A stretch of DNA of 36,242 nucleotides from an uncultured Gammaproteobacteria bacterium (GTDB lineage Bacteria; Pseudomonadota; Gammaproteobacteria; Pseudomonadales; Azotimanducaceae), in NCBI GenBank assembly GCA_913045175.1, contig CAJWQG010000035.1:1-36242 (forward strand), given 5' to 3'. Both the position numbers and the translations under genes were made by a program. Of this stretch, positions 26,098 through 33,736 are shown piece after piece; within the stretch, counting starts at the first letter, position 1, and each line of letters begins with the position of its first letter. The notes under the pieces were generated by a model, which saw only the letters and a list, made by a program, of their open reading frames with translations, did no database searches and was not told where the DNA came from.

Positions 26098-27510
26098 ATG
26101 ACAACGGGACTTTGTTATCAATCCGCTACGGAACTCGTCCGACTGATTCGGGGGAAAGAGGTCTCCGCCGTTGACGTACTCGAAAGCCATCTCCAACAAA
26201 TAGAAGCGATTAATCCCTCGGTCAACGCCATAGTCACCTTGGCGGCGGACCACGGTCGCCGCCTGGCGAAAGAGGTGGACACAAAACTTTGCCACGGAGA
26301 AGACCCAGGTCTACTCGCAGGGTTACCCATTGCACATAAGGACCTCGTCGACACGAAAAACATCCGGACCACCTATGGATCCAGAATCTTCGCAAACCAC
26401 ATTCCGGATCAGAACTCGCCAATCGTCGACACACTGATTGGCGCCGGCGCAGTAACAATAGGCAAAACCAACACACCGGAATTCGGCGCGGGATCTCAGA
26501 CATTTAATGAGGTGTTTGGGGCAACACTAAACCCCTATGATCTTGCAAAGACGTGCGGGGGTAGTTCCGGCGGTGCGGCCGTGGCTCTGGCGACCCGGAT
26601 GTTGCCTATAGCGGACGGCAGCGATCTCGGAGGATCCCTCAGAAATCCTGCGAATTTTTGCAACGTCGTTGGCTTTCGTACGAGCGCGGGGCGGGTACCT
26701 GACACCTGGAACTCGCTTAGGATTCTGGGCCCACTTGCGAGAACTGTAAGCGATTGCGCGCTCCTTTTGAACGTCATGGCAAAACCAAACCCAGCTATCG
26801 CCTTATCATCGTCGCTAGACCATATCGACTTTACGAAAAACCTGGAGAGAGATTTTAGGGGAACGAGGATCGCGTTAAGCTCAGATTTTGGCGGCCAGCT
26901 TCCCGTCGACCGGGCGGTACAGAAAGTAGTCTCAGACAGTGCAGTGACTTTTCGTAACCTCGGTTGTGAGGCAGAAAATATCTGCCCCGACCTAAGTGAG
27001 GCAGATGACATTTTCAAAACTCTGCGCGCGTGGATCTTTGCCAACGACCATGGCGAGATTATTACCAGGCACCCTGATCTGGTTAAGGAAACCATCATTT
27101 GGAACACTGAACAGGGAAAATCGCTAACAGGAGAGGACATCTATCTCGCCGAAAATGCCAGAGCAGAGCTTTTCAAGCGAGTTCAGGGTTTTATGCAGGA
27201 GTTTGAATTTCTGGTACTACCGGTTTCACAGGTGCCTCCGTTTGACGTCGAACAGGAATACATCAGCGAGATAGATGGCGTTGAAATGGAGACCTATATC
27301 GACTGGATGAAATCCTGCTATCTGGTCTCCGCTACGGGACTTCCGGCAATCTCTGTACCTGCAGGTTTTACCCCGTCAGGCTTACCGGTCGGTATTCAGA
27401 TTGTGGGGCGTCACTACCAGGAACATGCAGTACTGCAACTCGCAAAGGCGTTCGAACAGGAAACAAAGTTCAATAAACGTCTACCAGACCAGCTGGAACA
27501 TACCGTATAA
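26098..27510 (+). CDS. Amidase signature family enzyme
   Basis: This 470-residue hydrolase has a Ser-cisSer-Lys triad: Lys81 in IAHKDLVD, cis-Ser156 in TCGGSSGGAAVALA and nucleophile Ser180 in SDLGGSLRNPANFC. The 24-residue spacing between the two serines matches the family. A GTG at 26083 is an alternative start, but ATG 26098 begins at the natural N-terminus. C-terminal blocks LVLPVSQVPPF and GLPAISVPAGFTPSGLPVGIQIVGR are typical. Members cleave aryl or alkyl amides, and some are glutamyl-tRNA amidotransferase subunits; the absence of gatB/gatC nearby and the divergent monooxygenase gene favour a catabolic amidase. The TPP riboswitch starts right after its stop. Confidence 0.92.
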   Translation: MTTGLCYQSATELVRLIRGKEVSAVDVLESHLQQIEAINPSVNAIVTLAADHGRRLAKEVDTKLCHGEDPGLLAGLPIAHKDLVDTKNIRTTYGSRIFANHIPDQNSPIVDTLIGAGAVTIGKTNTPEFGAGSQTFNEVFGATLNPYDLAKTCGGSSGGAAVALATRMLPIADGSDLGGSLRNPANFCNVVGFRTSAGRVPDTWNSLRILGPLARTVSDCALLLNVMAKPNPAIALSSSLDHIDFTKNLERDFRGTRIALSSDFGGQLPVDRAVQKVVSDSAVTFRNLGCEAENICPDLSEADDIFKTLRAWIFANDHGEIITRHPDLVKETIIWNTEQGKSLTGEDIYLAENARAELFKRVQGFMQEFEFLVLPVSQVPPFDVEQEYISEIDGVEMETYIDWMKSCYLVSATGLPAISVPAGFTPSGLPVGIQIVGRHYQEHAVLQLAKAFEQETKFNKRLPDQLEHTV

Positions 27511-27516
27511 TACATT

Positions 27517-27650
27517 CGTTCCTTAGGGGTGGTTAATACCTGAGATGCTGACGGAATGGGTAGCACTGTTATCAAGTGCATTAGTAGAAAACCCAGGCTG
27601 AGCAGCAAACCCTAGAACCTGATCCGGTTAATACCGGCGTAGGAAAAGGG
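27517..27650 (+). promoter_or_regulatory. TPP (THI-box) riboswitch
   Basis: The region has the conserved thiamine pyrophosphate aptamer: GGGGT opening P2, CTGAGAT (27540-27546), closing ACCC, then GAACCTGATC, GGTTAATACC and CGTAGGAAAAGGG. TTCCT near 27519 can pair with AGGAA near 27641 as P1. The P3 arm is enlarged, with an inner hairpin GCACT-gttatca-AGTGC. Downstream, GTCTC (27652-27656) can pair with GAGAC (27705-27709), covering the SD of the next gene, which suggests translational control. It should turn off the TonB receptor and PnuT genes when TPP is abundant. Confidence 0.95.
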
Positions 27651-27711
27651 TGTCTCGCTCATCTACTCACACGTCTAATGCCGGGTCTTTCTATTACAAC
27701 AGGAGAGACTC

Positions 27712-29805
27712 ATGAAATTTTTATTAGCAGCGGCACTCATTCTTAGTGCACAAATTGGTTTCGCTGACCCCATCGAAGAAATTGTGGTCACAGCAACACT
27801 GCGGGACACGGAACTCACCGAACTCCCGATGAGCGTCACTGTATTAACCGAGGAAGATATCCAAACCCGGGAGGTGCAGCACCTCGACCAACTCCTGAAC
27901 ATGACACCTAACGTGAATTTCTCTGCCGGTGCTTCCCGGGGACGGTTTGTCCAGATCCGCGGCATTGGGGAACGCAGCCAGTTCAAGGATCCCCTCAACT
28001 CTTCAGTTGGTCTTGTCATAGATGGCATCGACTTCAGCGGAATCGGCCTTGCTGGAACACTGTTTGATGTCAGACAAGTCGAAATACTTCGAGGTCCTCA
28101 AGGTACCGCGTTTGGATCCAACGCGATGGCGGGGCTCATGCTGCTGGAAACAAATAATCCTACGGATGTTGTCGAAGGAAAGGTGCTGCTTGGTGCAGGT
28201 AACTATGGCAGCCATGAAGGTGGTGCAGTCTTTAGCGGGCCCATTTCGGAGACTGTAAGTGGCAGACTGGCTATTCACCAATTCGTCGGTAATGGATTCA
28301 TCGATAATGACTTTTTGAACCGAGACGATACCAACGACTTCGATGAGCGTACCGTGCGAGGGAAACTCCGCTGGCAGGCAAGCGATACGACACGTATTGA
28401 TATGGTCGCTTCCTACTACGACGCAGATAATGGCTACGACGCGTTTTCGCTCGAGAATTCAAGACGAACCGGGTCGGATGAACCCGGCCACGATCGACAG
28501 CAATCAAACGCATTCTCGCTAACCGTATCTCATGAAACTGCCTCGGTTATCCTGGATGGGCGACTGTTCCTGGAGAATAGTGATCTCGACTATGGTTTCG
28601 ACTGGGACTGGTCCAACGTTCCTCGAAGCGGTATTCGCGGTGGAGAGAACAATAGAAGACAACGCGACAGCATGGGCTTCGACATCCGAATCTCTTCCGA
28701 GGGTGGTGCACGGATTACAGACCAGATCGACTGGGTCGTTGGTCTGTATCGCTATGAAAGAGATGTCGAGCTGTCCTACAACGACCATTGGGAAGACAGC
28801 TGGGGGTATTATCCTTCAGCGTTCGACAGCGACTTCAGTACAAAGCGGCTTGCCGCCTATGGTCAATTAGACTTGCCTTTATCGAAGCAACTTCACGTGA
28901 CAATGGGGGGCAGGTGGGAAACCTATGACGACGATTACCGGGATAGTGCCGGTGTTACGGCGAAACCCGACGATGATCTTTGGGGAGGTCGCATCAGTGT
29001 TGAGTACCTGATTGACGATCTAATGTTGTACGGCACATTAAGTCGGGGCTACAAAACCGGCGGCATCAACGGGCAGGCTGCCGCTGGCGCCGACGCTGAG
29101 GCCAATCCTGAAATTGCTGACTTTCTTGCCGAACGTCTTTCTTTCCAGTCAGAGACGCTTATTAGCTATGAGGCAGGCCTGCGAAGGTCTCAAGGTGACC
29201 TCACCTATTCTCTCTCATTGTTCCATATGAAGCGCGACGATATGCAGGCCAAAGCATGGGTTCTATTCCCGCCGGCCGAATGGAAGTCGTACCTCGACAA
29301 TGTCGACAATGGCAGCAACCAGGGCATTGAATTCAGTATGAGCTTTCGCGCCAGCGACAGACTGAGCCTGGACGCAGGTCTCGGTCTGCTAGATACCGAA
29401 CTGGGTGACCTAACCGTTCAGGATATAGACTCATTCCCGCCAATACCGGTAGACCAAAGCAGCCGTGATCAAGCCCATGCGCCAGATCACCAGTTCTTTA
29501 TCGCGGCCAACTACCTGTTCACATCAGCGTTTTCACTGAACGTACAAGTTGAGGGCAAGGATTCATTTTTCTTCTCCAATGGTCATGACATCAAGTCGGA
29601 CAGTTTTACCCTGACTCACGCGACTCTTAGGTATCGATTCGGACAATACGACCTCGCACTCTGGGGACGAAATCTGTTTAATGAAGACTACAAAGTCAGG
29701 GGATTCTATTTCGGGAATAACCCCCTGAACGGCTGGATCAATGAGCCCTACTTTCAATTCGGCGAACCGCGGACTCTCGGATTAACCGCCCGGGTCAACT
29801 TCTAA
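27712..29805 (+). CDS. TonB-dependent receptor, probably for thiamine or a precursor
   Basis: This 697-residue outer-membrane barrel begins with a signal peptide (MKFLLAAALILSAQIGFA) followed immediately by the TonB box EEIVVTATL. The plug domain follows (LPMSVTVLTEEDIQTRE, FVQIRGIGERSQF, VEILRGPQGTAFGSNAMAG), then a barrel of beta strands ending RTLGLTARVNF with the C-terminal Phe required for barrel assembly. SD AGGAG precedes ATG 27712. Its place directly after a TPP riboswitch and 3 bases before a PnuC-family gene indicates uptake of thiamine or a thiamine precursor across the outer membrane; receptor specificity is inferred from this context, not from the barrel sequence, which resembles generic siderophore-type receptors. 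Confidence 0.92.
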   Translation: MKFLLAAALILSAQIGFADPIEEIVVTATLRDTELTELPMSVTVLTEEDIQTREVQHLDQLLNMTPNVNFSAGASRGRFVQIRGIGERSQFKDPLNSSVGLVIDGIDFSGIGLAGTLFDVRQVEILRGPQGTAFGSNAMAGLMLLETNNPTDVVEGKVLLGAGNYGSHEGGAVFSGPISETVSGRLAIHQFVGNGFIDNDFLNRDDTNDFDERTVRGKLRWQASDTTRIDMVASYYDADNGYDAFSLENSRRTGSDEPGHDRQQSNAFSLTVSHETASVILDGRLFLENSDLDYGFDWDWSNVPRSGIRGGENNRRQRDSMGFDIRISSEGGARITDQIDWVVGLYRYERDVELSYNDHWEDSWGYYPSAFDSDFSTKRLAAYGQLDLPLSKQLHVTMGGRWETYDDDYRDSAGVTAKPDDDLWGGRISVEYLIDDLMLYGTLSRGYKTGGINGQAAAGADAEANPEIADFLAERLSFQSETLISYEAGLRRSQGDLTYSLSLFHMKRDDMQAKAWVLFPPAEWKSYLDNVDNGSNQGIEFSMSFRASDRLSLDAGLGLLDTELGDLTVQDIDSFPPIPVDQSSRDQAHAPDHQFFIAANYLFTSAFSLNVQVEGKDSFFFSNGHDIKSDSFTLTHATLRYRFGQYDLALWGRNLFNEDYKVRGFYFGNNPLNGWINEPYFQFGEPRTLGLTARVNF

Positions 29806-29808
29806 GCG

Positions 29809-30414
29809 ATGCCCGACCTTCTCGTCAGTCAGTTTCAGGCCAGTTCGATACTGGAACTGACTGCTGTCATTTTCGCAATTGCCTATCTGCTGCTGGCCGT
29901 AAAAGAAAACATTCTCTGTTGGTACGCGGCGTTTATCTCAACGGCGATCTTCTTATTGATATTTTGGCAGGTAAAGCTTTACATGGAATCAGGCCTGCAG
30001 GTGTACTACCTCGCCATGGCGGTTTACGGCTGGTACCAATGGACCCGTGGAGGAACGCAACAAAGCGGCATCACCATTTCAACCTGGCCAATAGAAAAAC
30101 ACCTGTTGGCCCTCGCCACGGTTCTAATCGCGACCATGGTTTCCGGCTACCTGCTCAGTGAAAACACCGATGCACGCCTACCCTATCTAGATTCGTTCAC
30201 GACCTGGGCAAGTATCGTCACCACCTACATGGTTGCTAAAAAAGTACTCGAAAACTGGATCTATTGGTTTGTCATAGACAGCGTTTCGATCTTCCTCTAT
30301 CTCCACCGGGAGCTCTACTTTACTGCGCTGTTGTTTGCTGCCTACATCATTATCGTTGTCTTTGGATTCGCCACCTGGTTTAAGCAATACAGACTGGAAC
30401 CGGTTAATCCTTAA
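29809..30414 (+). CDS. pnuT: PnuC-family thiamine transporter (PnuT)
   Basis: This 201-residue inner-membrane protein has about seven hydrophobic helices and the PnuC hallmarks VYYLAMAVYGWYQWTRGG (the Trp-rich WxxWxxW-like helix) and NWIYWFVIDSVSIFLYLHRELYFTALLFAAYI. PnuC relatives carry nicotinamide riboside, riboflavin or thiamine; being in a TPP-riboswitch operon behind a TonB receptor supports the thiamine type, PnuT. These are facilitators that rely on phosphorylation of the solute inside the cell; no thiamine kinase is seen here. The 3' end overlaps the stop of the convergent esterase by 11 bases. Confidence 0.9.
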   Translation: MPDLLVSQFQASSILELTAVIFAIAYLLLAVKENILCWYAAFISTAIFLLIFWQVKLYMESGLQVYYLAMAVYGWYQWTRGGTQQSGITISTWPIEKHLLALATVLIATMVSGYLLSENTDARLPYLDSFTTWASIVTTYMVAKKVLENWIYWFVIDSVSIFLYLHRELYFTALLFAAYIIIVVFGFATWFKQYRLEPVNP

Positions 30415-31219
30415 TAAACTGAATCACATCCTTGATGCACACCTCTGTTTGGGGACCCTCGGATGACGCAAAGCCATGGGCAACGCCCCGATACAGTTTG
30501 TATTTCACGTCTGCACCAGCATCCAGCAGGGCACCGTGCAGCGACTCAGTCATAAAAACCGGCACGTTCAAATCCAGCTCTGACTGAACAACAAAAACCC
30601 GGGGCAAACGCTGGTGTTCATTCATCGCCAGAACTCTTTGAATGCTGGTCTCATTCATGGCTTCTTTTGACCCAAAGTAGGACATGGTCCCGCGCGCGAG
30701 TCGGTCCGGCGTGAAGTTTGGCCCCCAGGTTTCCTGCGATGCCTGCTCCCAAGCCAGCACATACTGGTAGCGAGCCAGAGGATTAGAAACCGGCCAGAGC
30801 GCCACCACGAAATCGACCTCAGCACTGATATCGGTAGCATCATCCTGGTGAGCTGCAATGTTTGGCAAGAGGGCTGTATACAGCGCCAGATGACCACCGC
30901 TGGATGAACCGACAAGCCCCAACTGTTTGTATTCGAAACCAAGTGAGGTTTTCGCAAAGCGAATCGCGGCGGCAATGTCTGCACTTGCCGACGGATGCAA
31001 AAAATCGGGACCATGGCGAAAGTTTATGGCCAAGACACAGATGCCTGCCTCGGCCAATTTGGTGTCGTAGTGCCTTCCGGACTCGTAGTGACCTGAAGAC
31101 CAGGCTCCACCATGCACATCAATAACAAGATCATAGGGGGGCGGATCATCAGGCCGATAGAGTAATCCTTCGAGTTCGATCCCGTCGACGGATCGATAGA
31201 CTAGCGTTGTTTCGTTCAC
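30404..31219 (-). CDS. Alpha/beta hydrolase (HSL-type esterase)
   Basis: This 271-residue carboxylesterase-like protein has oxyanion motif HGGAW at 36-40, nucleophile motif GSSSG with Ser106, an acid in the VQSELDLNVP segment and the catalytic His in GVAHGFASSEG. The order and spacing are those of hormone-sensitive-lipase-type esterases and the related BD-FAE group. It is the last gene of an operon with enoyl-CoA hydratase and a MazG-like gene; its ATG overlaps the MazG stop by 4 bases. There is no signal peptide, so it acts in the cytoplasm. The substrate is unknown. Its end overlaps the pnuT gene end, so the two convergent transcripts would be complementary at their 3' ends. Confidence 0.88.
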   Translation of the reverse strand: MNETTLVYRSVDGIELEGLLYRPDDPPPYDLVIDVHGGAWSSGHYESGRHYDTKLAEAGICVLAINFRHGPDFLHPSASADIAAAIRFAKTSLGFEYKQLGLVGSSSGGHLALYTALLPNIAAHQDDATDISAEVDFVVALWPVSNPLARYQYVLAWEQASQETWGPNFTPDRLARGTMSYFGSKEAMNETSIQRVLAMNEHQRLPRVFVVQSELDLNVPVFMTESLHGALLDAGADVKYKLYRGVAHGFASSEGPQTEVCIKDVIQFIKD

Positions 31220-31563
31220 AACTCGGTATATTTGGCGGAAGTTCCCTTTGCGGTTTCTACAGGATACTTAATGCGATTTTTCTCTATTTTTTGCATGGCT
31301 GCCTGCACCGGCTCAATATCGAGACGGTCTGCGAGACGAACCAGGTAGTTCATCACATCGCCGATTTCATCCTGCATCTCCAGACGCTGTTCATCAGTAA
31401 GTGACTGACTTTCCTCTTCCGATAACCATTGCAATATTTCAACGATCTCGGCCACCTCAACTGACAGCGCCATAGCGAGATTTTTGGGGGAATGAAACTG
31501 CTCCCAGTCGCGTTCATCGGCGAACTCGCGCTGTTTCAGTTTCAATTCCTCCATAGGGTCCAT
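31216..31563 (-). CDS. MazG-like nucleotide pyrophosphohydrolase (dCTPP1-type)
   Basis: This 115-residue all-helical protein resembles the dCTP pyrophosphatase / RS21-C6 group of the MazG superfamily. Mg-binding motifs are visible: SVEVAEIVEILQW (the ExxE helix) and DEIGDVMNYLVRLADRL (the ExxD helix). Such enzymes hydrolyse modified or excess dNTPs to dNMP and PPi and clean the nucleotide pool. It lies 8 bases after the enoyl-CoA hydratase gene and overlaps the esterase start by 4 bases; the link to fatty acid type genes is probably operonic rather than functional. Exact substrate is unknown. Confidence 0.87.
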   Translation of the reverse strand: MDPMEELKLKQREFADERDWEQFHSPKNLAMALSVEVAEIVEILQWLSEEESQSLTDEQRLEMQDEIGDVMNYLVRLADRLDIEPVQAAMQKIEKNRIKYPVETAKGTSAKYTEL

Positions 31564-31571
31564 AGTCGGCC

Positions 31572-32450
31572 CTAGCGCTTATACCAATCGGAATCTCTAT
31601 AGGGTCCATCACGCCAGGTCAACGCTTCCTTCAACCCGCCATCGCGCATGTGATCCTGAAAACCGTAGGAAAATTCAGTGAACTGGCCGGCGGCATCCAG
31701 ATCCGTGCTGCTACGCACTGAAGAGTAGATACCCATGTTCTCGTAGAACCGGTTCATATTCACTTTAAGAATGCCAAGGTGATCTGCTGAAGCGATCGCG
31801 AGCCTATCGGCAAAAGCAATCGTACGATCTTCAAGCTCATCCATCGGCCAGGCATAGTTAATCATGCCGATATCCTCTGCTTCCGTACCGGTAACACTTT
31901 CGCCGGTGTAGTAGAGTTCTTTTGCTTTACGCATGCCAAACACCAGAGGCCAGATCACGCCCGTTCGACTGGTACCAAGCCCTCGACAACCCGGATGTCC
32001 AAGCTGAGCATCATCAGCTGCGACCACAAGATCCGCCATCATCGCAAGCTCACAACCACCGGCAAGCGCATAACCATGGATCTGAGCTATGGTTACCTTC
32101 GACATGTTCCAAAAGTACATATGAATGTCCGTGATCTGTTGCATACCGGTACGAATACCCATCACCAGACGACGACCCTGGTCATCCTGTCTTTTGTGGT
32201 TGCGCACAACCGCGTCGGCGCCACCCTGCTCCGGGGTCAAATCGTAGCCAGCACTAAAAGTGCGACCAGCCCCTCGCAATATGATGACTCGAATACTGTG
32301 ATCTGCTTCCATGTCATGCAGCGCTTCGTTTAGCTCATACAACAGCTCCTGACTCAACGCATTCATTTTCTCTGGACGATTGAGGGTTATACGGCCAACA
32401 CGGTCATCCGTCCCAACTCTGTCAGTCTCAATAAACTGATAATCGCTCAT
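31572..32450 (-). CDS. Enoyl-CoA hydratase/isomerase family protein
   Basis: This 292-residue crotonase-fold enzyme has the oxyanion hole block GAGRTFSAGYDLTPEQGG, the second block HGYALAGGCELAMMADLVVA and the DAQLGHPGCRGLG loop. The canonical catalytic Glu pair of mitochondrial-type hydratase is not obvious in the expected place (HPGCRGLG), so isomerase, hydrolase or lyase activity is also possible. The length is a little above the common 255-260 residues, with a tail containing TEFSYGFQDHMRDGGLKEAL. It heads the operon with the MazG-like and esterase genes and is followed upstream by a strong terminator of the preceding gene. Confidence 0.87.
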   Translation of the reverse strand: MSDYQFIETDRVGTDDRVGRITLNRPEKMNALSQELLYELNEALHDMEADHSIRVIILRGAGRTFSAGYDLTPEQGGADAVVRNHKRQDDQGRRLVMGIRTGMQQITDIHMYFWNMSKVTIAQIHGYALAGGCELAMMADLVVAADDAQLGHPGCRGLGTSRTGVIWPLVFGMRKAKELYYTGESVTGTEAEDIGMINYAWPMDELEDRTIAFADRLAIASADHLGILKVNMNRFYENMGIYSSVRSSTDLDAAGQFTEFSYGFQDHMRDGGLKEALTWRDGPYRDSDWYKR

Positions 32451-32508
32451 TTTTTTCTCCTATGGGCAAACTGGCTAATAGCGAGGCGACAGGATAAACC
32501 ATCAGCAC

Positions 32509-32540
32509 AAAAAAAGGCGATCAATTGATCGCCTTTTTTA
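32509..32540 (-). terminator. Strong palindromic Rho-independent terminator
   Basis: The perfect palindrome GGCGATCAATTGATCGCC (32516-32533) is flanked by an A run on the left and a T run on the right, so it works as an intrinsic terminator on either strand. It lies 27 bases past the stop of the interrupted gene at 32567-33244 and before the enoyl-CoA hydratase start, so it most likely ends the minus-strand transcript of the 32567-33670 gene pair and insulates the next operon. Confidence 0.9.
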
Positions 32541-32566
32541 TCTTTCATCGACTGGTTTGAAATCAC

Positions 32567-33244
32567 TTAGCCCTTTTTATTGGCCTTGGCCTCAGCCTTT
32601 AGTCGTTTCTTTTCTTCCTTCGCCAGTCGGCGGGCTTCCTTTCGAGCATCCTTATAGGCCTTGTCTACCGAGCGCCTGTGAGACTTTTCCAGGCTGGGGT
32701 AAATCGCCATCGCTGCTGCCAATGCACTTTCATACCCTGGCAATCCATTGAACTCGGAATGTAGATAGACCCAGTAGTCCTGCAAACTGTTGAACGACAT
32801 GGTTGAGTTTTCTTTGATAAAGTCCCAGCCACCAATTGCCGTTACTGCACCTACCTCTTTTGCTTTGGACTTAGCGGCACCTGCCATAAATCCGCCAAAG
32901 GGTACTTTAGCCGCCAGCACGCCTGCTGCCTTTTCCCCTGCCTTAGCACCGACTTCCGCGCCAGCTCGCGCTGTAAGAGACTTTTCAGCCTAGGCTCTTA
33001 GTTCACCACTCTCATCGAACGGTAATACAAATTTACCGGATGCATTCCCTATGGGTTCAGAGACATCCAGTTCGATCGTCCCCGCATCCAACATATCCTG
33101 AATTTCCTGATATTTGTCTACGATTTGCGTTACCTGACCCAGCACTACCTGAGCCTTCACCACGCTGCCCATATCTATGGCCTGCGCACCCGCTCCAGCA
33201 ATGGATAACACCACTGTCAGGCAAATAGAGAAGAGTTTTTTCAT
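32567..33244 (-). pseudogene. Secreted Lys/Ala-rich protein interrupted by in-frame TAG
   Basis: A 226-codon frame begins with a signal peptide (MKKLFSICLTVVLSIAGAGAQ) and continues with a helical segment (QVTQIVDKYQEIQDMLDAGT). A TAG at 32990-32992 (codon 85) interrupts it after FDESGELRA, and the same frame carries on with AEKSLTARAGAEVGAKAGEK, a GGWDFIKENSTMSF region and a highly basic tail (KDARKEARRLAKEEKKRLK) to the final stop at 32567. The composition runs smoothly across the stop and no shift is needed. I do not recognise the family. It follows the small membrane gene at 33284-33670, itself interrupted, and ends just before a strong terminator. A truncated 84-residue secreted product is the alternative. 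Confidence 0.6.
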
Positions 33245-33283
33245 CTCGCCCTATCCTTCTTTTGATCACTAAAAATTTCGGGG

Positions 33284-33670
33284 CTATTCCTGAGGCAGCA
33301 TGACGGTTTTATCGTCTTCAACCGTACCAGAATAATCCGGGTTTAGTTCGTAGGAGACTTCATTGTCGTCCCGCCCACGAATCACAAATTCCATCAGTAC
33401 TATCTGCTAGAGACGATAGTAAAGCTCCCGGTCTGGAATAAAAGAAAACTTTTCTTGCAACTCAGTAATCGAAGCTTCTTTTTTAGCTTCCATATACTGG
33501 AGTATCTGAAGCTGCGTTCCTGTTAGCGTTTTTCTGACATCCCACCAGTGCGGCTTTGATTCCGGTGCTTCCGCAGCCGGCGCTTCATTCTTCTTCATTA
33601 GATTCGCAATAACGAAACCCAATACCAGACCTACAACTAACGCAATTACTATCCCCACGATGCCATCCAT
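33284..33670 (-). pseudogene. Membrane-anchored winged-helix-like small protein interrupted by in-frame TAG
   Basis: A 129-codon frame encodes one N-terminal membrane helix (MDGIVGIVIALVVGLVLGFV), a charged Pro/Ala/Glu linker, and a winged-helix-like region (LTGTQLQILQYMEAKKEA and ITELQEKFSFIPDRELYYRL). A TAG at 33407-33409 (codon 88) falls where helix 3 of that fold meets the wing; the frame continues QIVLMEFVIRGRDDNEVSYE and LNPDYSGTVEDDKTVMLPQE to TAG 33284-33286. The post-stop part reads like the wing and tail of the same domain, so the stop splits one domain. AGGGG lies before the ATG. It is upstream of the interrupted secreted gene, 39 bases away, and both are ended by the terminator near 32509. 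Confidence 0.65.
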
Positions 33671-33736
33671 TTTCCGCCCCTTAATAGTTCGGATGAGTGG
33701 ATATCTGCATCATAACACCCAAACTCGGGCAACTCA

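Noticed and set aside
24850-26295. Longer FAD monooxygenase starting at 26295
   Set aside because: The extra 91 residues have no family likeness and overlap the amidase gene; the dinucleotide-binding strand starts right after the ATG at 26022.
26535-27140. 201-codon antisense frame inside the amidase gene
   Set aside because: It mirrors conserved amidase coding sequence and has no recognisable domain or SD, so it is a shadow frame.
12062-33670. Global reassignment of TAA and TAG to an amino acid
   Set aside because: Many intact genes here end with TAA or TAG at family-appropriate lengths, such as the dehalogenase and enzymes at 3058 (TAA), and the acyl-CoA dehydrogenase at 1826 and modC (TAG). 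A simple code change would extend all of them.
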